Assembly: GCF_040954645.1 (NCBI RefSeq)
Contig: NC_092808.1
Coordinates: 119,080,049-119,144,048 of the forward strand
Reading direction: 5' to 3'
DNA: 64,000 nucleotides
Origin: Diabrotica undecimpunctata
Taxonomy: Eukaryota > Arthropoda > Insecta > Coleoptera > Chrysomelidae
The notes beneath the pieces are model-generated. The model was not told the DNA's origin. It made no database searches and saw nothing but the letters and a program-made list of their open reading frames with translations. The translations under genes were made by a program, and so were the position numbers. This document shows, piece by piece, positions 11,531-23,744 of the stretch. Position 1 is the stretch's first letter. The number at the start of each line of letters is the position of its first letter.

Positions 11531-11827
11531 CTATTTTATTGCCTGGTTTACAGTGCAGTTTTCCAACCCGAGTTCATCTTGACAATAGTGAGGCGAACAT
11601 ATAGGGTGGCGAAATTGGTAAATTCGTAACGCTAACACCATTAGAAATACCGAGAGTAAGGCAAGGCATACAAGTAAGGCAAAGGCGGTGGTGGTAGAGC
11701 CCTGCAAATTGCAATAGCCTGCTGGATAAACGAACATCACAGTGCGTATCCCAGATTGAGTCATGCCGAAAATAAGCAGTAGCGGCTCGTCAATAAAAGA
11801 GGAGTTTGGAATTTACAAAGGAGTTAT
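11531..11827 (-). CDS. Unrecognised exon-like frame with one membrane segment, possible host gene exon
   Basis: A minus-strand frame, GC-richer than its surroundings, runs from a stop near 11827 to a TAG at 11531. Inside is an ATG at 11764 (MTQSGIRTVMF). It encodes a short outer part (VYPAGYCNLQG), a strongly hydrophobic stretch of about 25 residues (AFALLVCLALLSVFLMVLAL), a basic IYQFRH stop-transfer motif and a cysteine-containing tail of about 35 residues. That is the arrangement of the C-terminal end of a single-pass membrane protein. I recognise no family, and it does not look like any transposon protein in the window. It could be a last exon preceded by an acceptor just upstream, or a chance open frame. 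Confidence 0.35.
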
Positions 11828-13084
11828 AAAATAAATTAATTTTGTTTATGAAGTCTGGGAAGAAATGCAGGCATCTAAGGGTTTTCAAATAAAAGTTGTA
11901 TGAATAATTTATTATACGACTATCGATTATATTACAATATAAGATGTTTAGAAATTTTATTATTATACAAAAGAAATTATGTCAATTAAAAGTAGTGAAT
12001 TATTTTGTATTGTATAATTTGTAAAATAAATTAATCACGACACTTTAGAACATAAGTTATGTCAAAGTAGTAATATTGTAATACTTACACAGTAAATATC
12101 CATTAAATAAATAAAGCTAGCAATGGTGTGTTCTTAGATTTATACACTACATACTGTTATAACAAACACTATTAATTTATTTTGTGATAATCAAATCCTA
12201 TACGCTATTACTAAAACCATAATATCATATACAAGAAAAGCCGAATTCATGCAAAAATTGACGGAGAACTAGCTAAGTCAAAAGTATTATCGGCCAGGAA
12301 GAATCCTTCAGCCCACCTCTACATATTTAAAACCAACATCAAAGAATAACGATAAATTGCAAGTGCTAATAAAACAGTTTAATCATACAGCGAATATATA
12401 TAACAAAATATCATCTTAAATATAACCAAAATCTATGTCAGAGATATGTCAGAAACTGACGTTCAAATTTATGATTATAAATAGCGAAATGACCGGTGTT
12501 GACGCATACAGGGGAAACACAACGGAACATGCACAACAACAGACGCTATGATACACATCACAGACATATGCAGAGAAGTTGCCTTTGGTCAAATTTGGGT
12601 ATATCTCATTATGAAGAAGAATGTCATAAAATAAATTCATATTAAAATATATTGTCATTATTTTGAGCAAGTGCAAATTCGAAAATATCTTTATTTGGGA
12701 AAAGTTTATTTGATTGCACAATACAAACTTATATAAGGTTAAACAAGTAAAATATGGAAAATGGTTATTATATAACTATCCCTACATTTTAAATACTTTT
12801 GTGCTAGGTTTGAACCGCTAAGTGTTAAGACGGAAAGTATTCTTAAATTATAATAGAAACAATTCATATTAATATAAAGAAAAATATGTTTAATATTTAA
12901 ATATCCACTGACTTAAGTTATATAATAACATCTTAGCTGAGCTTAAAAAGACACAAATATTTGGATATTTATAGGTATAAATGCAGAACATATTTAGTGG
13001 TAGTATTACTCTGTATTTTAAATTGGGGATAAATGGGTAGAAAGCGAAAACATGGAGTTGCTTCCAGTTCACTCCACTCGGCCT
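11828..13084. other. AT-rich stretch, nothing recognised
   Basis: Several short open frames on the minus strand are of biased AT composition and match nothing I know. No repeats with partners elsewhere in the window. Confidence 0.5.
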
Positions 13085-13344
13085 CTTCTACTCAAACTCG
13101 ACTCTCACCTTCACGTTGGTGCCCCCTGTTAACCCAAGCAAACCAATTGAGATCCGGTATTCAACCCGGGTGAAAAGTTGGGTCGGGAACTGACGAGAGC
13201 GGGTGAAATGGTCCTCCGAAAAGGGGGTTGTGCTATGGGCTGGCGTTCCGTACATGTAAAAATTTGAAGCCACGAAACAGAAACTATTGCCTCGGAACAG
13301 GACGGATAGGAAATATAAACGACACTTGCAACGAAATAAGGACA

Positions 13345-14080
13345 TTTACACAGGAACGTGGAATGTATTAAGTTGGCACAGACCTGGGATAGCGACGAGA
13401 GCCAATAGATAAGTACAAAAATATATTATGGATATAACAACAATACAGGAAATAAGATGGACATTAGCAGGAATTCTGGAAATGGAAGATACTATAGTCT
13501 TTTGTTTGGGTAGTGAGAATAGACATGAGTACCGATGAAAACACTAAAATCAGCAGTGATAGATTTCAAGCCAATAAACGAAGTGGTTCAATCTCACAGT
13601 ATTCTCAATATATGCCCCAACATAAGATGCCGAAGAAGATAGAAAGAACGAATTTTATGAATTATTAGACCAACAGTAAAAAGCTACTTCAAAACATGAC
13701 GTCGAAAAAGTGATGAGAGATTGCAATGCTAAACTAGGTAAGGAAGATTATTTCAGAGAAGTAATTGGTAAGCATAGCTTGCACGACACAACAAATGATA
13801 ATGGACACCGGCTAACACATTTCACAATATCTAATAACATGATCGTTAAATCCACCCAATTCGAGAGAAAGGACATTTACAAGGTCACATAGGCTTCAAA
13901 ATAATGGAAGAACGCGAAATCAAATAGATCATTTCCTTATTGACGCAAGACACTCTAGTAGCATTATTTATTCGCGAAGTATGAGAGAAGCTGACAGCGA
14001 CAGCGATTACTTTCTGTTGAAATATAATTTAAAAACGCGATTATCAATACAGAAACTGGAACAACAAGAATAAAGAGAAA
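13345..14080 (+). pseudogene. AP endonuclease domain of the RTE-like element, broken
   Basis: It nicks target DNA for reverse transcription. Blocks visible in several frames: GTWNVLSWHRPG (about 13350), TTIQEIRWT (about 13440, with the catalytic Glu), MMRDCNAKLG (about 13710; the usual GDFNAK has become RDCNAK, so an active-site Asp is changed), NDNGHRLTHF, NQIDHFLIDARH (about 13920) and DSDYFLLK (about 14000, where the usual DH pair reads DY). The shifts between blocks and the changed residues show that it is inactive. Confidence 0.75.
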
Positions 14081-16197
14081 TGTGGAACATAAAAGCCCTA
14101 CAAATATCAATTAAAGAACTGGATTATCAAGTGGCAATAAGCAACATATTCCAATTGCTGGAAAACAAAGAGCATAATGTAGAGTTAGAACAAGCATGGC
14201 AGCACGTGGCATCAGTTATAGAACAAGCAGCCAAGGAAACCATTGGAAAAAAGAGGACTCGCCCAAAACTGAAATGGTTTAACAAAGCATACGAGGAAAT
14301 TCTGGAAATAAAAATGAAAAAAAGATTGAAAATGCTACAAGACCCCACAGATGAGAACAAAGCAGATTTTAACAGAACAAGAGCACAAACAAGACTACTA
14401 TTTAGAACTAAAAAGAGGAACTACCTAGAACAGCAAATCCGGGAAATGTATAGAAATGGCGGGAGGAATCAAATAAGGAAATTCTTTAGTGAAGTAAAGT
14501 CCGTCAGAAAAAGTGTTGAAGTAACACAGCCTATGAGAAATAAAGCAGTTGAACTTATAATGATAGAACGAAAATCGTCGAACGATGAAAGGAATACTTT
14601 TAAAATTTACTAAATATTGAAAGTGAGACGGAGGAAGCAGGTATTACGTTTCATTCTGCAGATATCAAAATAACAGCACCAACACTTCAGAAAGTAAAGA
14701 ATGCAATCGCGTCTCTAAAAGACCATAAAGCACCATGGAATGCTAGCATAAATGGAGAGTTGTTAAAAAAAGGAGAAAACGTTTTACACCAAAAATTAGA
14801 TGACATCATTCTAAGAGTATGGCAACAACAGAAAATGACTAAAGAATGGAATGAAAACGTTATAATTCCCATATGTAAGAAAGGAAACAAAGAACAATTC
14901 CGAAACTATAGAGGCATATCGCTTATTAGCACAACATATAAAGTGCTATCAATTATCTTGCTAAAGAGACTCACGCCATATTTGGAAGATATTCTAGGCG
15001 ACTACCAATGCGGCTTTCATGCTGGAAGGTCAACTATAGATCAGATATTTACTACCATCCGACAAATACTAGAGAAAAACTGGGAATTCAACCGCGATGT
15101 GCACCAAATTTTCATAGATTTCGACCAAACATATGATTCCATAAAAATAAGGAAATTGTGGATAGCAACATTAGAAATGGGAATACCAAGAAAATTAGTT
15201 AAATTAACGCAAATGTGCGTGATAGACTCATATGCGCAAGTAAATATAGCAAGCAGAGGTCGATGCCATTTTGTATAAATTTGGGACTAAGGCAGGGGGA
15301 CCCCTTGTCACCGTTGTTATTTAATTTTGCTTTAGAATATGCAAATCGACAGGAGAATTTGCTGATCAAGGATCAAAACTCTTGGCCTTTGCTGATGATA
15401 TAGATGCAGTCACGCATTCTACAAAAGACGTGAGAGAGGGGTTTTCACAGCTCGAGGAGGAAACAGGTAGTTTGGGTCTCCAAATAAATGAAGAAAAGAC
15501 GAAATACATGGTAGTAACCAAAAATTAGGCAAAACAAGACCAAGAGTTAGGCAGAACATCAGTATTAATGATCACAACTTCGAAGTAGTAAAGGAGTTTA
15601 AATACCTGGGGGCGATAATTACAGCAGACAACCACATAGAAAAAGAGGTCTTAGCAAGAATAGCTACGGAAAATAGAGCATTAAATATACTCCCTTTCAA
15701 CATTATTAAGATCGAAGCTGCTAAAAGGAAAATCTAAATTAACACTGTACAAGTCGATTATTCGCCAATTATTACATATGGCAGTGAAACATGGACTCTT
15801 AACCAGCTGGAAATCAACAAGCTTCTAGTACTCGAAAGAAAAGTCTCAGAATAATATTTGGCTCTTAAAGAGATGAATTCACATGGGATTGGAGAAGACG
15901 CCGTAATGGTGAATTGGTGACTCTTTATGGAACTGAAAACATAGTTAGATATATCAAGGCAAACCGGGTAAGATGAGCAGGATACGTGGTACGATTAGAG
16001 GATGACAGAGTGTTAAAGACAGTGTTTTTTAAAAGACCAGATGGTAAAAGATTAGTAGGCCGACCGAAAAAAAGATGAGAGGATGGTGTTGAAGCTGATT
16101 TATCTAGAATTGCAGTACAACAATGGGCAATAGAAGCGCAAGATCGTAGAGGATGGAAGGCGATAGTGGATGCGGCGAAGACTCACCCCGAATTGTA
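14080..16197 (+). pseudogene. Linker, reverse transcriptase and tail of the RTE-like element, broken
   Basis: 14080-14613 is one open linker of about 177 codons (WQHVASVIEQAAKETIG, LKWFNKAYEEI, RTRAQTRLLFRTKKRNY). After a shift the RT starts with LKDHKAPWNASI (about 14715) and runs open through 14760-15278: MTKEWNENVIIPICKKGNKEQFRNYRGI, GDYQCGFHAGRSTIDQI and motif A IFIDFDQTYDSI (the second Asp of motif A is kept). Another shift leads to motif B LRQGDPLSPLLFN (about 15285) and then LAFADDIDAV (motif C, about 15385). The tail (YLGAIITA, YGSETWTL, RPKKR) is in many pieces up to 16197. Catalytic residues survive but the reading frame does not. Confidence 0.85.
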
Positions 16198-16222
16198 AAG
16201 GCAGTGAAGAAGAAGAAGAAGA

Positions 16223-16768
16223 TTACTGTGTATTAAAATAGTATTTCACAATGTTAGCGTAGGTTGCTAGTCAATAGTAAGTGTTGATACCTACGGGACG
16301 ATATTGTTAACCAGCAGTAAACTAATTTACAGAAATAAATACAGTTTTGAGATGTAATAAATACAAATAACTAACAACCCTCAGCAACATCTATTTATAT
16401 ACCACATGACGAACCCTGCATAAGCAAGGAATTTGTCTGAAAAATAAAAATAAACTGGAAGTAGAGGCGAAAAAATGGACATGGAATATTAGATGTCGCG
16501 TCGTTCCGACGAAATCCCGAATAGACTGCAAGAAAAGACTGGTAAAAAGACACAGTGTCAAATAGTATGTTAGTACGAATCTAATTGATTTTTATGAAAA
16601 CTTCATTTCGAATTGTTTTTATTTAATATCTAATTTTTTAACTATATTATCGAACATTGATCATTTTTATCTCTATTAGGTGTTATGAAAACTTAATTAC
16701 ATATTATTATCGATTTTCATGTCAAATTGTATTTATGCAGACCGGAATATTTTTTCAACAAATAAAAC
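16223..16768. other. No gene recognised
   Basis: AT-rich sequence between the (GAA)n end of the RTE copy and the RNase H fragment. Confidence 0.5.
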
Positions 16769-17110
16769 ATGAAACCGCCATTCTACGAAAGAGTTAGGCA
16801 AACCGTTCATAGAAATTTCTCCTCCTTGGACATTAAACATTCCTCAATCCGATACATCCTTAAATATCTTCAGAAAGAACGATATTCCACACTCATTAAT
16901 AAAAAATACTTTCATCAAAAAACTAACAAAATTATCTTAATCCTATCATATACACAGACGCTTCTAAAACATCTACTGAAGTTGGAGCAGCTGTCATTAC
17001 TCCAAATATTACACTTGAGTATAAACTGCCATCCCTAAGCTGTATACATACTGGCGAGCTAGTTGGTTTCCAACTGCGGAACTGGCGGATTGAACATTTG
17101 GTAAAATTCC
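16769..17110 (+). pseudogene. Fragment of an I-like LINE: end of RT region and start of RNase H
   Basis: The first open part (16769-16940, VRQTVHRNFSSLDIKHSS...) precedes, in a neighbouring frame, IYTDASKTSTEVGAAVI and then LPSLSCIHTGELVG. These are the first two blocks of the RNase H domain of I-type LINEs, with the catalytic Asp (YTDAS) and Glu (HTGEL) in place. The same two blocks are seen in the intact I-like ORF2 at 37541-41161 (YTDASKND, HTGEL). The rest of RNase H is absent. A frameshift near 16940 separates the two parts. Confidence 0.65.
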
Positions 17111-18150
17111 TTAAAGATATCAATGTATTAACAAAATCTAACATTTGCAAATTAATTATTTTATGTATATGTCGCTAATAACCTCAGAGGTTGATGCGAC
17201 TATTTTGTAAAATACAAAAAAAATTCTTTTGATAGTCTATAGTTATACATATTAGCTTAATCAACACTGTTAAATATTTCTATTTGAAATACCTCACCCT
17301 AATCTTATTTGGATTTTATAAAATGTTTTGATTTCTGGGAAATATTACGTTTGTGTCAAAATAGCTAAAAATTTCTCGCAATAATACTCACATTATTCTT
17401 TATCCACTTTAGAAACGACCAACTAGCAATAATAGTTCGATCTAATATCGAATTCTTGACTTTCGACATAAAACGCCACTCCTCCGTTCCCTAATAACAA
17501 TTTTATTTGTACTTGAAGGCAGAAATCATCAATTTACTTCGGCTGGTACATCCAACCAGAAACTAATATGGCATTTCCTCTTATTTCATTAAGACTTTAT
17601 GACTGCAGGATACGCTTCGAGGCCTCCTGCATCCCTTCGACTAAGAACGAAGGCAATAACTGTATGAAACCACCATCGATTCCCCTTTTGAATCACCAAG
17701 GACGACAAATGAAGATTCGATACAGTGAGTTGTCGTATGACGCGACTAAAAACTCAGTGATATTATGTATTGATACACTATAAAAATTTAATTCTGGAGA
17801 AATGTAAGTGTGTTGTTTAAATGATACTACCAAGTTATTATTTCCAATTATGTTCTTTAATTTAGACAATTTGTTTTAAAATACTTTTACACATTTAAAC
17901 AAAAGTCATGTTTAAGTTCGTCCTCGTCAATAAAAATTAGTCACCTTTAAACAAAATTAGCAATATACATGGCAGTTTCTCTTAGTAAGTATTCTACATA
18001 ACTTAACTTAAGTCATATTTTAGTCCATTTTTAACAATGAAAAATTGTTCATGCTTCATTACTCACTTACTTACTTCGTGGCGTTATAACTCGTTGTGGA
18101 TACTTGGTTTTAATTCCTACTTATATAATAAATGTAAAAAGTTCCATACC
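17111..18150. other. No gene recognised
   Basis: AT-rich. The somewhat GC-richer block 17560-17780 has an open plus frame of 71 codons with no family I know. Confidence 0.5.
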
Positions 18151-18154
18151 TAAT

Positions 18155-18380
18155 GGATAAACTGAAAATGCAATATTCATTTAACGCCAATTGCTGGAAA
18201 AGTCGAATTCAACTCATATTTGCTTGTTTTCTTGACCCTACCGAAGCGTTTAATTGGTTGCGGCTAAGTGACGTAATTAAAATTTTTCACAAAAATAACG
18301 TAGATTCAGAATACCCAAGAACTATCAAAGAACCGAACCTAACACTAAAAATAAAAAAAGAGTACATAAAAAGGAATCTT
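18155..18380 (+). pseudogene. Short RTE-like RT remnant around motif A
   Basis: The plus frame contains CFLDPTEAFNWLRLSDVIKI, which fits RT motif A (-FLD--KAFD--RL-DVI-I) with Asp changed to Asn in the second position, then NNVDSEYPRTIKE. Only about 50 residues are similar. The assignment is tentative. Confidence 0.4.
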
Positions 18381-18544
18381 TTCTTCAGTATCTGAAGAAA
18401 TTCAGTTTAATACTGGCATAAGATAAATGATCTTATCTTTATTAAATCCAACACCACCATCATCAATAAAATCATTAAAATTTAAAGCAAAATATATTAT
18501 TATAATGGGTGATAATTGCATTAAGATGATGCCATAAAGATAAC
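18381..18544. other. Short AT-rich spacer
   Basis: Nothing recognised. Confidence 0.4.
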
Positions 18545-19470
18545 AAATAAACGAAGATGACTAACAAAGTAATTTTTTAAGCCCTTTTCTCTATTTGGAT
18601 TGCCGAATATAGGCCGCTCCAAATTCTCGCCATTCATCTCCATTGTTTGTAAGACGTTTCCACATTGGCCCTTCAGTTCTTTTAATATCATCGCTCCATC
18701 GCATTTGCGGTCTTCCTCGTGGTCTTTTGGCTTCATATGGCCGCCAATTCCCGATTTCTTTATTCCATCGGCCATCCGTAAGACGTTCGTTATGTCCAGC
18801 CCATTTCCATTTCAGTTAGCTGCCAGTTCGACAGCATCTTTTACTTTTGTTCTATTACGAATGTCTTCATTGGTTTTATGGTCTTTGAGTGAGATACCCA
18901 GCATCTGTCGTTTCATAGCTCTCTGAGTTTTTTTGATCTTCTCCATGTTTATTTTAGTGAATGTCCAGGTTTGAGCTCCATTATGTAAGTACAGGTAGGA
19001 TACAGGAATTAAATACTTTGGTTCGCAATCTTTGAGGTATATTTTTATTTTTAAGTATGTTTGAGAGACTTCCGTATGCTGCCCATCCCATTTTACACAT
19101 CTGCTTATTTCGGTAGTCTGATTTTCTTTGCTTACCTACGTGTTCTATCTCTGTCCCTTCGATGTTTATCATAGATTTGTCATCTTTGTTTGATATTAGT
19201 TTAGTTTTGCTGAAATTCATTTTCAGTCCTTTTTTAGGGATTCTATGTGTAGCTCCTCAATCATCGTAATCAGTGCATTCCACGTGTCGGCTATTAGTAC
19301 TATATCATCTGCGTATCTAAGATGGTTCAAGTATCGTCCGTTAATAGTGATTTCCTTATTTTCCCAGTTTATAGACTAAAAGATATCTTCTAGGGCAGCT
19401 GTAAATCATTTGGAGATATTATGTCTACTTGTCTTACGCTTCTTCGGTTGATGTTTACTGGTCTTGAGCA
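18545..19470 (-). mobile_element. RTE-like LINE, 3' portion, decayed
   Basis: Minus-strand order: LRYADDIVLI (motif C, YADD at 19314-19325), MNFSKTKLISN (19220), KKMGWAAYGSLSNIL, LRTKVFNSCILPVLT (about 18990), RAMKRQMLGISLKDHKTN (about 18900), and WKWAGH-ERLTDGRW, RPRGRPQMRWSDDIKR (about 18690) in shifted frames. This tail (GISL-D--TN--IR, KW-WAGH, RWSDDI) is shared with the copies at 23745 and 43864 and marks one subfamily. Everything upstream of motif C is missing. Several frameshifts. Confidence 0.8.
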
Positions 19471-19599
19471 CTAGCTCATTTAGAATCATGAGCACTAGCA
19501 AAAGGAGTATCCAGTCAAAAAATATCTAGGAAATATCGTACGGTATGTAAGGGGTGTAAGGGAGAGTGATGCGCAACATATATCCTCTCCTATATAAAT

Positions 19600-20830
19600 G
19601 TCAACCACAACGCTCGTATTATGATCTTGATTCTGATCATCCAGTGCACCCTGTTGGATAACAAACGAGACTCTGACGTCCAAGTGATTGCCGGTATGAG
19701 CAGTTCCCACTTACTGACCAACGCCTTAGGGCGGATGAATTGGTAAGTGGCTGTGCACTCTTTTGTCTTGGGTTGAGAAATCGGCATCAAGGTGGATAGA
19801 TCGGCAAACATTCAACGGCAAAAGAATGCAGAATACAAAGGGGAACCACTGCATGAAAGGCTCATAGAGTACCCTCAGGAAATTCACCATGGAATTGACA
19901 CTGCAATTGCTAACCGTTACTAATCATGGAGAGCGGTGACCAAGATTCGACAGGAAAGGAGAAACACTACCACGAGGCCTCTTAAGTCGAAAATATACGA
20001 AAAACTCGTGAAGAAATCCCATAAAGAAGAAAATCTAATTTGAGAATATGTACATTGAATGTCAGAAGTCTATTTTCTGTTGGAAAACTTGACAATGCAA
20101 TTTAAGAAATAAAAAGAATAAAAATATATCTAATGGTAATCAGCGAATTGAGATGGTCAGAGTCAGGGAGGTGTAAAAAGGACGGTAGTATATTATATTA
20201 TTAGAGTAACAGCACAAAGGACTAGCATCACAAAAAGGGTGTAGGTAATTTAGTAATATCAGAACTAAGTAAATATGTAACCAATTTCATACCAGTCTCG
20301 GATAGAATAATATTACTCCAAATAAATACTCCACCATTCAAAACCAATATACTTCAAATATATGACCCGACTGCAGATAAGAAAATATGACGATGAAGTC
20401 GAAAAGCTCTATGATCCAATCCTAGACATTTTACAGAAGCTTAGTAAACATAAAATTTAATTTATTATCAATTCAAAAATTAGGTAAGATTGACGAGGTC
20501 AACCTGTAGGTTCTTATAGTCTTAGACCACCTAACGATCGATGACAGAGATTGTATGAATTTTGTAAAGATGATGATTGCACACACCTAGTAGGAACTAT
20601 AGAAGGCTTCGCAATGGTGATCGCCAACGTCAAATAACTCTGATATGGCATGTGAAGAAAAAGATCGTACAGTAAAGCAAAATGATGAGTATAAGAAGCA
20701 AGCTCAGAATCTCTCAATACATTAGCACTTGGAGGGCAGGATGTGGTAGAAGAAGGTTAAGAGTATCTATGCAAACAATTCAGTAGAGTCAGAAAGTCTG
20801 TTTTCTAATTGTCTAATCTAAGTCTAATTT
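19600..20830 (+). mobile_element. RTE-like LINE, 5' leader and broken endonuclease
   Basis: The leader 19600-20030 resembles the one at 52050-52250 (both have a gggcggatgaa motif followed by gcagaat or gcagaag and ggaaccactgcat). The endonuclease begins at about 20040: RICTLNVRSL, MVISELRWSESGRCK, then KYVTNFIPVSDRIILLQINT and IYDPTADKK. Past 20400 only scraps remain (RLYEFCKDDD near 20545). It carries several stops, and no RT follows before the RNase H fragment at 20865. Confidence 0.7.
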
Positions 20831-20864
20831 GTCCGTACTGTTTTTAAAGTATGCTGGTAATGTT

Positions 20865-21640
20865 GATATACAGGTGGCTCTAAAACTAATGCTAGAGTTA
20901 AAGCTGGAGTATACGGAGGTAAACAAGGCTAAACCTTAGTAAAAGCCTAGGTAATCACTGGACTATATTTCAAGAAAAAATTTATGCTACAGATATATCT
21001 ACAGGAACTTATAAAAAGGAACTGCAGGAACAGATCTATAAACATTATATCTGATAGTCAAATGGTATTAAAGTCAGTTGAATCGAATCAAGTTGACTCC
21101 AAGTTGGTTTGGAACTATCTACAGAATCTGACTCTTTTCTGAATTGAAAAATGTAAGAGAGTAAGTTTACTATGGATATATGGACATACTGATATTAAAT
21201 GGTATGAAAAAGCGGACGTACTTGTAATGGATAAAACGTAACCACTGGTACAAACAAATGATCTCAAACATTCAAAGACTTTTGTATATGTACCTTTGAA
21301 AAAGATATCCAGGAATTTAGTAGATATAAATAGAAATGATTTACGAATTATCATAGGTCTCCTTATAGATCACATGAATAAAATCGGACTGACAGAAAGT
21401 GCGAATTACACGTTCTGAACAACTGCCCAAAGTTAAACAGGGTCACTCAAAATATTTGAAAATTATATCCTCGAGCCTTACGCCCTTCGTAGAAGTATCA
21501 CAGAAGGCCTTAATTGACTTTGCTGAAAAAGTGACAACGTTAACCTAGTGATGAGTCAAAATAGTCATCGTAGGTCCAATGAAAGGGTAGTTAAGCGTTC
21601 AATTATATTGAACCTAACCTAATCCAACCTGAATTGTTTA
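20865..21640 (+). pseudogene. RNase H and C-terminal end of an I/Loa-type LINE, decayed
   Basis: Plus-strand translation gives IYTDGSKTNARVKAGVYGG (first RNase H Asp), ELIKRNCRNRSINIISDSQM (second Asp block), KRVSLLWIYGHTDIKWYEKAD (usual WVPGH-GI-GNEKAD) and then NDLRIIIGLLIDHMNKIGL, the C-terminal region ahead of the zinc-knuckle. Five or more stops interrupt it. The 3' end runs into ttgaacctaacctaatccaa, a degenerate CCTAA-like tail. The Glu of the second RNase H block falls in a damaged stretch. Confidence 0.7.
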
Positions 21641-23744
21641 GTTTTATTGGCTAACTTCTTATGACTAGAGAGTGTGTAAAGTACATAATTAGCAATTTAG
21701 TATATGGTATCCGATATCAACGTTAGGACCTCATTTGAAGAAATTTGTTTTTTATTTTAGAAATATGATTGATTTTGCTATTCTGGATTTGCTGTACAGA
21801 ATACGTAATCCAAATAACAATCTAATTCACTTGATAAACTCATAATCACAGAATATATATTACTAACATCAATTTTGTATAAAAATAGCAGGGTATGCTG
21901 TTATGATTCTTAGCGTCACATCTACAAGTGTTATTAAAAAAAATAGTTTTATTTACTTAAAAAAAAATATATGTTACAATTTTCTTCTATTTTGTTATAT
22001 TTTTTTGTCTAATGAATCGTTTCGGGATTATAATTTATTTTAGGAAACCGTTTTGTTCGGGTAGTTCTCTGGAATCATTGCTGTTTCAGTTCCCATGAAA
22101 AAAAAAGGGTTAACATGCAGGTTACTTGAACTAGACACAGTCCGCTTAGCAGCCTGTAATGCATCAGTTCGTTCTCGAGTAACAGTTGGGACCTATAGTG
22201 ACCTTTCAGCAGTAGCTTACTTGTATTCCTGTACTAAGAATATACATTTAAGAGATATTATTGATGTTTGCAGCACTGCAGCATTAATGTCTCTGTGTTT
22301 CTGTAATATAACTCGAATCTGCTTCTAATGTTGGTATCTGTCCCGATGTTGTTGGGACTGTAGCTCTTCTATAGTCTATTGGGTATCCTATTTGGAAGTA
22401 GTTTTAATTTCTTTTAGTTCCTCGGTTGTTATTTTTAATAATTTGGTTCGTTAAGATCCCACGAGCATAGTAAAATCCATCGCAGAAACCTTTCCCACCA
22501 TCACGCCGAAAATAAACAGCAAACTGTACGATGGGAATGTCTTTTTATTTAATATAATCTGGTTTTTACGTTTTTGTGCTCAAAAGTTGAAATAATATAT
22601 TTTTTCTATTACTCGCTACTTTGGTGTAATTAATATTTTAACTACCGTAGTAAGTAGATTGTTATCTGCCATTTAAAAAAGACAACATTGTAATATAACA
22701 CCATTTTCCTGTTTGAACCATTAATATATGTATATGTTTTCGATAATCTCCTGTTATGTTTTTGTGTACACAATTTTTTTTCTTTGAAACATTCTTTCTC
22801 TTTTTCTATACTTTATTTAAATCTTTTATATTTGAATTACTCCTTTACATCAATAAACTTTTTATTGTGTAGATATTTAAATATCTCTTTTTGAGCCCGC
22901 TCGCCACACTGTATAACTTAGTTATTAGCTAGGGTTTCATAAAATAGTCTCTTCACCCTTTTTTAGGGGTGATGCATTGACTGACTAAGGGGACCAAGAA
23001 TTACATAAACTTGGTTATGACAGGAGATTTAATTTCTCTGATTTTCCTCCCTGTCTAATGGACATGACCCAGGGAGGTTTTACGACTAATTGTGATAGAA
23101 TGTTAGAAAGAAAAAAGGAGAATTTTAATTAAAAAAATATATTTAATATCATCACAAGATACCTTATTGGATATAATATATTATATTTCTGCAGTAATTA
23201 TACAGATATTAATGAAAGTTATATTAGTCCATTGAAATGTTACATTTTTTTAGGCCTTAGCGTGCATTTCTTAGTAAGTAAGTATAAGCTTAAGTTCAAG
23301 TTTGTTGGTCGCCACCCTTGTCACCCTGCCACCATCTTGGAAAAAGTGGACACAAGTTTTCACGCTGTGTATCGTAAACTAGTAATCCTACAGAAAATTT
23401 GATAAGACAATATTTATCGCAAAATAAATTGTCTATAACTTTATTTTTATTACTTTTAACCGTAAAATAAAAAATAAAAAAGTTATAAACAAAAATAACT
23501 AAAAATTTTGGAACAAATTTTGTTTTTGACCTTGTAATAGCTTTTTTTCTGGTAAGTTTACATAAAATGACAACAAAGCAATATCATAGAGGGTTTTACA
23601 TATAGTAATTTTCAATTATTGTTTCTAATAGCACTCTGTAATAAAGCTGTGGATAGCTCTGTAGGAAAGCTGGTGTCTCCTTGACTAATACTCTTCTCCA
23701 AGGGAAATATGTTTGTGTCGCCATAGCACATTCTTACTGAATGT
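21641..23744. other. Long stretch without recognised genes
   Basis: AT-rich, with GC-richer islands at 22090-22330, 22470-22530 and 22975-23100 that give no recognisable protein. A plus frame of 77 codons at 22095-22328 has no family that I know and no signal of being real. Confidence 0.5.

Larger units (their letters stand above)
13085..16222 (+). mobile_element. RTE-like LINE, nearly full length but decayed, with (GAA)n tail
   Basis: A GC-rich leader (13085-13340) is followed by an AP endonuclease, linker, RT and tail, and the copy ends in gaagaagaagaagaag at 16208-16223. Leader and coding order are complete, so 5' truncation is slight or absent. No target duplication was found, which is common for RTE elements. 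At least six stops and frameshifts are present. Confidence 0.85.

Noticed and set aside
13088..13345. 85-codon minus-strand frame in GC-richer DNA
   Set aside because: It overlaps the non-coding leader of the plus-strand RTE-like element and has no protein similarity.
22095..22328. 77-codon plus-strand frame
   Set aside because: No family, no start context and no splice signals that I could support.
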